Shown piece by piece: positions 59,371-64,000 of a stretch of DNA of 64,000 nucleotides. Every line of letters begins with the position of its first letter. The first letter of the stretch is position 1. Origin of the DNA: Shewanella corallii (lineage in GTDB: Bacteria > Pseudomonadota > Gammaproteobacteria > Enterobacterales > Shewanellaceae); the NCBI RefSeq assembly GCF_023349125.1, contig NZ_JAKIKT010000001.1, positions 744,001 through 808,000 of the forward strand, written 5' to 3'. The translations under genes were made by a program, and so were the position numbers. The notes under the pieces were generated by a model that saw only the letters and a list, made by a program, of their open reading frames with translations, did not search any database and was not told the DNA's origin.

Positions 59371-61950
59371 TCAGACGTCTGCCAGCTTTTTCAGCTCGTA
59401 GATAAGGTCCAGAGCCTGGCGGGGTGACAGTTCATCCGGTTGCAGCTGTTTAAGGCGGGTAACAGCTGCTGACTCTTCCGGCTCGGCAAACATCAGCTGC
59501 TGTTGTGATGGGGCTGATGCCATATCCAGATTCTGTTCACGATTTTCCAGTTGCTTCAGCTTATGTTTGGCACTGCGGATAACCTGGGCAGGAACGCCTG
59601 CCAGCGCAGCGACCTGCAAACCATAACTCTTACTGGCAGCGCCTTCCTGTACGGCGTGCATAAAGGCGATGGTATCGCCATGCTCTACCGCATCCAGATG
59701 CACGTTGTGTACATGAGGAAGCGTCATCGGCATCTGAGTCAGCTCAAAGTAGTGGGTCGCAAACAGCGTCATAGCGGCAATGTTGCGTGCCAGATACTCA
59801 GCTGCTGACCAGGCCAGAGACAGACCATCATAGGTAGAAGTACCACGGCCAATCTCATCCATCAGCACCAGAGAGTGGGAGGTGGCGTTGTGCAGAATAT
59901 TGGCTGTTTCAGTCATCTCCACCATAAAGGTCGAACGCCCGGATGCCAGGTCGTCCGAGGCACCTATGCGGGTAAAGATACGATCAACAGGACCGATTAC
60001 CGCCCGCTGTGCCGGCACAAAGCTGCCTATGTGAGCCATTAGGGTGATCAGCGCAACCTGACGCATATAGGTAGATTTACCGCCCATATTGGGACCGGTC
60101 ACAATCAACATACGGCGGGAAGCGTGCAGCTCTACCGGGTTGGCAATAAAGGGCTCGCTGCTGACCTGCTCAACCACAGGGTGGCGACCGCCTTCGATAC
60201 CTATACCCGTTTCCTGGCACAGTTCAGGGCAGTGGTAGTCCAGCATATCGGCGCGCTCGGCGAAATTACTGATCACATCCAGCTCGGCAGCCGCCAACGC
60301 AAAGGTCTGCAGTTCATGCAGATGGGGCAGGATCAGGTCAAACAGCTCTTCCCACAACTGCTTTTCCAGTGCCAGCGCCTTGCCCTGGCTGGAGAGTACT
60401 TTCTCTTCATGCTCCTTCAGCTCTGGCGTAATGTAACGTTCAGTGTTCTTCAGCGTTTGTCGACGCTGATAATTCAGAGGCACAAGATCTGACTGGGCGC
60501 GGCTCACTTCGATGTAGTAACCATGGACCCGGTTATAGCCCACCTTAAGGGTATGAATACCTGTGCGGTCTTTTTCTCTGGCTTCCATCTCTTCCAGATA
60601 ACCGGTGGCACCGTCACTCAGGCCGCGCCACTCATCCAGTTCGGCATTGTAGCCCTCGCGGATGACTCCGCCGTCACGGATGAGCACTGGCGGGTTATCT
60701 ATGATGGCGCGTTCCAACAGTTCATACTGCTCAGGGAATTCCCCTAGCATGCCAGCCAGACGAACCAGATAATCGGACTGACAACCGCTCAACATGCTCT
60801 GCAGTTCAGGCAGCATGCCCAGTGCCTGACGCAAACGGGCGAAGTCGCGGGGGCGGGCACTGCGCAGTGCCAGACGGGCCATAATTCGCTCAACATCGCC
60901 GAGGGTCTTTAAAGAGTCGTGGATATCGGTATACAGACCGGACTCCAGCAGCTCTGTCACACCTGCCTGTCGGGCCTTGATCTGCTCATGGCTGCGCAGT
61001 GGTTGATGCAGCCAGCGTTGCAACATACGGCTACCCATAGGTGTCGCCGTTGCATCCAGTACCGAGGCCAGTGTGTTGTCGCGGCCGCCCCCAAGATTTA
61101 TCGTCAGTTCAAGGTTTCTGCGGGTTGCCGCATCCAACACGATAGTGTCGCTTTGGTTAAAGCGAATAATGGAATTGATATGGGGCAGGGCTGTGCGCTG
61201 GGTGTCTTTTACATACTGCATCAGACAGCCGGCGGACTGGAGTGACAGTCGGGCGTCGGTAATACCGAAACCACGCAGATCTTTGGTACCAAATTGCTCC
61301 AGCAACAGGCGGATACAGGTGTCGTAATCGAACTCCCATTCAGGGCGACGACGCTTGCCCTTAATCTGGTTAATCAGCTGCATCTGGCTGAAGTCTTCGC
61401 TGTAGAGCAGTTCGGCCGGATTGGTACGCTGCAGCTCAGCTTCCAGCGCCTCAGTGGTATCCAACTCTGCAATGACAAAACGTCCGGAGGCGACGTCCAG
61501 AGTGGCGTAGCCATAACCCTGTTTACCTTCGTAAACCGCGGCCAGCAGGTTGTCCTGACGCTCTTGCAGCAGGGCTTCATCTGTCAGGGTTCCCGGGGTG
61601 ACAATACGCACCACTTTACGCTCAACCGGACCTTTTGAGGTCGCCGGGTCACCAACCTGTTCACAGATGGCAACTGACTGCCCCTGCTGCACCAACTTGG
61701 CCAGGTAGCCCTCTACGGCATGGTAAGGAATACCTGCCATGGGAATAGGGTCGCCACCACTCTTGCCTCTGGCGGTTAATGAGATACCCAACAACTCAGA
61801 TGCGTTTTTGGCATCGTCGTAAAAGAGTTCATAGAAATCTCCCATACGATAAAACAGCAACATATCTGAATGCTCTGCCTTCATCGTCAGATACTGACGC
61901 ATCATTGGAGTGTGCTTTTCCAGGTCCAGGTTGTTGATTTCAGTCGTCAT
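59371..61950 (-). CDS. mutS: DNA mismatch repair protein MutS
   Basis: 859 residues, a full-length E. coli-type MutS. N-terminal mismatch-binding motif [13 protein letters not shown] (the Phe-x-Glu that stacks on the mispair), connector, lever and clamp domains, then ATPase with P-loop [16 protein letters not shown], Walker [17 protein letters not shown], and a C-terminal dimerisation tail LMFAEPEE to LIYELKKL. It initiates methyl-directed mismatch repair. It converges with the RpoS paralog and diverges from recA. No cinA is present between mutS and recA. Confidence 0.98.
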   Translation of the reverse strand: MTTEINNLDLEKHTPMMRQYLTMKAEHSDMLLFYRMGDFYELFYDDAKNASELLGISLTARGKSGGDPIPMAGIPYHAVEGYLAKLVQQGQSVAICEQVGDPATSKGPVERKVVRIVTPGTLTDEALLQERQDNLLAAVYEGKQGYGYATLDVASGRFVIAELDTTEALEAELQRTNPAELLYSEDFSQMQLINQIKGKRRRPEWEFDYDTCIRLLLEQFGTKDLRGFGITDARLSLQSAGCLMQYVKDTQRTALPHINSIIRFNQSDTIVLDAATRRNLELTINLGGGRDNTLASVLDATATPMGSRMLQRWLHQPLRSHEQIKARQAGVTELLESGLYTDIHDSLKTLGDVERIMARLALRSARPRDFARLRQALGMLPELQSMLSGCQSDYLVRLAGMLGEFPEQYELLERAIIDNPPVLIRDGGVIREGYNAELDEWRGLSDGATGYLEEMEAREKDRTGIHTLKVGYNRVHGYYIEVSRAQSDLVPLNYQRRQTLKNTERYITPELKEHEEKVLSSQGKALALEKQLWEELFDLILPHLHELQTFALAAAELDVISNFAERADMLDYHCPELCQETGIGIEGGRHPVVEQVSSEPFIANPVELHASRRMLIVTGPNMGGKSTYMRQVALITLMAHIGSFVPAQRAVIGPVDRIFTRIGASDDLASGRSTFMVEMTETANILHNATSHSLVLMDEIGRGTSTYDGLSLAWSAAEYLARNIAAMTLFATHYFELTQMPMTLPHVHNVHLDAVEHGDTIAFMHAVQEGAASKSYGLQVAALAGVPAQVIRSAKHKLKQLENREQNLDMASAPSQQQLMFAEPEESAAVTRLKQLQPDELSPRQALDLIYELKKLADV

Positions 61951-62335
61951 TAACGCGTTTATGCCTATATTGTGCCGTCGTGACTACGCCTGTATCTACA
62001 TCTCCCATTGGAGGCTGACAGGCGAGTCCAGGCTTTGGTGTCATTCTTATTGGGGGCGATTTTAACAATAAACCCGGCGGATGTGTGGAGCAGTTTGAGA
62101 TTTATCTGACGCCAATCAGCGAGAGCGGGAGGAGAGCAAAAATAATTTTATACAGCACTTGATACTGTATGATTGTACAGTATACTAATTTGCAAATGGT
62201 CATCCGGTGCGTGAGCTGGATTTTGAATTGGCTCCGGCTTCCTGAGTCAACTCAAAAGACACTGCTTCGGGTGTGATGAAACGAATATTAGCCATAGTGG
62301 TGGGTTAAACCACTGAGTGATTAAAGGATCTGTTA
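61951..62335. other. Divergent region between mutS and recA
   Basis: Contains the recA promoter and LexA box (separate entry). No gene is supported; the mutS promoter must lie in its left part. Confidence 0.55.
62159..62186 (+). promoter_or_regulatory. recA promoter with LexA box in the spacer
   Basis: TTGATA (62159-62164) and TATACT (62181-62186) are 16 bases apart. The spacer is exactly the SOS box CTGT-ATGATTGT-ACAG (62165-62180), as in E. coli recA. Confidence 0.93.
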
Positions 62336-63385
62336 ATGAACGAGAACAAACAGAAAGCGCTGTCAGCTGTGCTGGGCCAGATTGAAAAGCAGTTTGGTAA
62401 AGGCTCTATTATGAAGCTGGGTGATAACCGCACCATGGATGTGGAAACCATTTCTACCGGTTCTCTGTCATTGGACGTAGCGCTGGGTGCTGGTGGTCTG
62501 CCGCTGGGTCGTATTACTGAAATCTATGGTCCAGAATCATCCGGTAAAACCACTCTGACTCTGGAACTGATCGCAGCGGCTCAGCGTCAGGGTAAAACCT
62601 GTGCCTTTATCGATGCTGAACACGCACTGGACCCTGTATACGCCAAGAAACTGGGCGTAGATATCGACAACCTGCTGTGTTCTCAGCCAGATACCGGTGA
62701 ACAGGCTCTGGAGATCTGTGATGCACTGGCCCGCAGTGGTGCAGTAGACGTTATTGTTGTTGACTCGGTTGCAGCGCTGACACCTAAGGCTGAAATTGAA
62801 GGTGAAATGGGTGACTCACACATGGGTCTGCAGGCGCGTATGCTGTCTCAGGCAATGCGTAAGCTGACCGGTAACCTGAAGCAGTCCAACTGTATGTGTA
62901 TCTTCATCAACCAGATCCGTATGAAGATTGGTGTGATGTTTGGTAACCCTGAAACCACTACCGGTGGTAACGCCCTTAAGTTCTATGCCTCTGTTCGTTT
63001 GGATATCCGTCGTACCGGTGCCATCAAAGAGGGCGATGAAGTTGTGGGTAACGAAACCCGCGTGAAAGTGGTGAAGAACAAGATTGCAGCCCCATTCAAG
63101 CAGGCTGAATTCCAAATCCTTTATGGCCAGGGGATTAACCGCACCGGCGAACTGGTTGACCTGGGTGTTGCCCATAAACTGGTTGAGAAGTCTGGCGCCT
63201 GGTACAGCTACAAGGGTGACAAGATCGGTCAGGGTCGTGCCAACGCAGGTAGATACCTGGTTGAAAACCCACAGGTGGCTGCTGAAATTGACCAGCAACT
63301 GCGTGCCATGCTGCTGAGTAAAGGCGAAGCTGCACCAGCTGAAGGCAATGAAAACATCGATATGGAAACCGGTGAAGTATTCTGA
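62336..63385 (+). CDS. recA: Recombinase RecA
   Basis: 349 residues. P-loop [14 protein letters not shown] (about 66-79), Walker [43 protein letters not shown]2 loop [18 protein letters not shown], and the acidic tail [12 protein letters not shown]. It drives homologous recombination and stimulates LexA cleavage. It is LexA-controlled through the box in its promoter. recX follows with overlap. Confidence 0.99.
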   Translation: MNENKQKALSAVLGQIEKQFGKGSIMKLGDNRTMDVETISTGSLSLDVALGAGGLPLGRITEIYGPESSGKTTLTLELIAAAQRQGKTCAFIDAEHALDPVYAKKLGVDIDNLLCSQPDTGEQALEICDALARSGAVDVIVVDSVAALTPKAEIEGEMGDSHMGLQARMLSQAMRKLTGNLKQSNCMCIFINQIRMKIGVMFGNPETTTGGNALKFYASVRLDIRRTGAIKEGDEVVGNETRVKVVKNKIAAPFKQAEFQILYGQGINRTGELVDLGVAHKLVEKSGAWYSYKGDKIGQGRANAGRYLVENPQVAAEIDQQLRAMLLSKGEAAPAEGNENIDMETGEVF

Positions 63386-63834
63386 GCCAGGAAGTAAAGC
63401 AAGCCGCGCTGGCAATTTTGGCGCGGCGGGATCACTCCAGAGCCGAGCTAAAATCAAAACTGCTCGGCAAAGGATTTGATTCTCCCGATGCAGATATAGC
63501 CATGGACTATTGTGAGTCCATGGGATATCTCGACGATGAAAGGTTTGCTGGACTGCTGATGCGCAGTCATATTGCCAAGGGCCACGGCCCGGCTCGTATA
63601 AAGCAGGCCTTTATCCAAAAGGGCGTACCCAGGGAGATCATGTCATCTGTGATTGATGGCAGCGATTGCGACTGGTACGAACTGGCAAAAGAGAAGGCCT
63701 GCCGCAAATATGGTGAGCCTGAAAAACTTGAGCATAAAGAAAAGGCCCGTCGTATCAGATACCTGATTGGCCAGGGCTTTAGTTATGACCAGGTAGCCTA
63801 TGCGCTGGACTATGATCCCTATGTTGATGACTGA
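63382..63834 (+). CDS. recX: Regulatory protein RecX
   Basis: About 150 residues. It inhibits RecA filament growth. RecX repeats are seen: [52 protein letters not shown] and [23 protein letters not shown]. The start is unclear. The family N-terminus ([12 protein letters not shown]) is coded upstream of the first standard start, a TTG at 63418 with no ribosome site. The frame opens at 63376, and only ATT (63379) or CTG (63382) precede the family residues, with GGTGA 6 bases before the CTG. A noncanonical start coupled to the recA stop is possible; the TTG is the conservative choice. Confidence 0.85.
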   Translation: MSQEVKQAALAILARRDHSRAELKSKLLGKGFDSPDADIAMDYCESMGYLDDERFAGLLMRSHIAKGHGPARIKQAFIQKGVPREIMSSVIDGSDCDWYELAKEKACRKYGEPEKLEHKEKARRIRYLIGQGFSYDQVAYALDYDPYVDD

Positions 63835-64000
63835 GTGGATAACTTAAGTCATCTCCGCCTGTTAATTCTCTCTCTTCCTCTATTCTTTTCCCTTGCTGCA
63901 GCAAATGTTAAACAAGGCTGGTTGTTGGCCTAATGTCTGCTTTATAATGCTGGGCATTTGTGGGCGAGTGTGTACACTTACTCATTTGCATTTTTCTAGA
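63835..64000. other. Window end after recX
   Basis: 166 bases without a supported gene. In related bacteria alaS usually follows recX; nothing of it is visible here yet. Confidence 0.4.

Overview
The window looks like a chromosomal segment of a Shewanella-type gammaproteobacterium (Alteromonadales). This rests on gene content and order: nrdR-ribD-ribE-ribBX-ribH-nusB-thiL-pgpA, recN, barA/rlmD-relA-mazG-pyrG-eno-ftsB-ispD-ispF-truD-surE-pcm-nlpD-rpoS, then mutS, recA and recX. It also rests on a Shewanella-like PPP phosphatase, an RNase-P-free and tRNA-free housekeeping layout, and LexA boxes of the enterobacterial CTGT-N8-ACAG type. No species call is possible from sequence alone. No rRNA, tRNA, CRISPR array, prophage or intact insertion sequence was seen.

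Layout. 1-936 is an AT-rich accessory edge with the tail of a GHKL-like ATPase, a STAS-like DUF4325 protein and a one-TM protein, followed by 0.8 kb without a convincing gene that ends in a run of small hairpins (1449-1738). 1.77-20 kb carries mostly single genes and small operons: trhP, an HDOD protein with a GGDEF/EAL phosphodiesterase, an SMR pump, a YbgC-type thioesterase, OsmC, PaiB, FUSC, an RND efflux pair, pyrC, a PPP phosphatase, a 2OG-Fe(II) oxygenase, a DAACS symporter, an ECF sigma factor and a monooxygenase-fold protein. Four copies of a palindromic CCACGAAG-type repeat lie in its intergenic spaces. 20-25 kb has ettA, an AT-rich islet with a predicted secreted zinc phospholipase C/nuclease-fold protein, and an MFS transporter preceded by a tiny His-rich protein.

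25.3-33 kb is one-carbon, nucleotide and riboflavin metabolism (glyA, nrdR, ribD, ribE, ribBX, ribH, nusB, thiL, pgpA). The GTP cyclohydrolase II half of the RibB protein has lost its zinc cysteines, so it is the RibBX type. 33-41 kb holds a possibly Fur-controlled mini membrane protein, an M14 peptidase, gltS, guaD, recN with two LexA boxes, a LysR regulator and yjaG. 41-50.5 kb has barA, rlmD, relA, mazG and pyrG. 50.8-57 kb is a tightly packed plus-strand cluster from eno to nlpD, with several 4-base ATGA overlaps.

The right end holds stress and DNA-repair genes. rpoS is followed directly by a second, diverged RpoS-like sigma factor with a copy of the same terminator stem, then mutS (convergent) and recA-recX (divergent from mutS). 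recA has a canonical LexA box exactly filling its promoter spacer. The tandem sigma-S paralog, the STAS/GHKL module at the left edge, the PLC-fold islet protein and the repeat families are the points most worth a second look.
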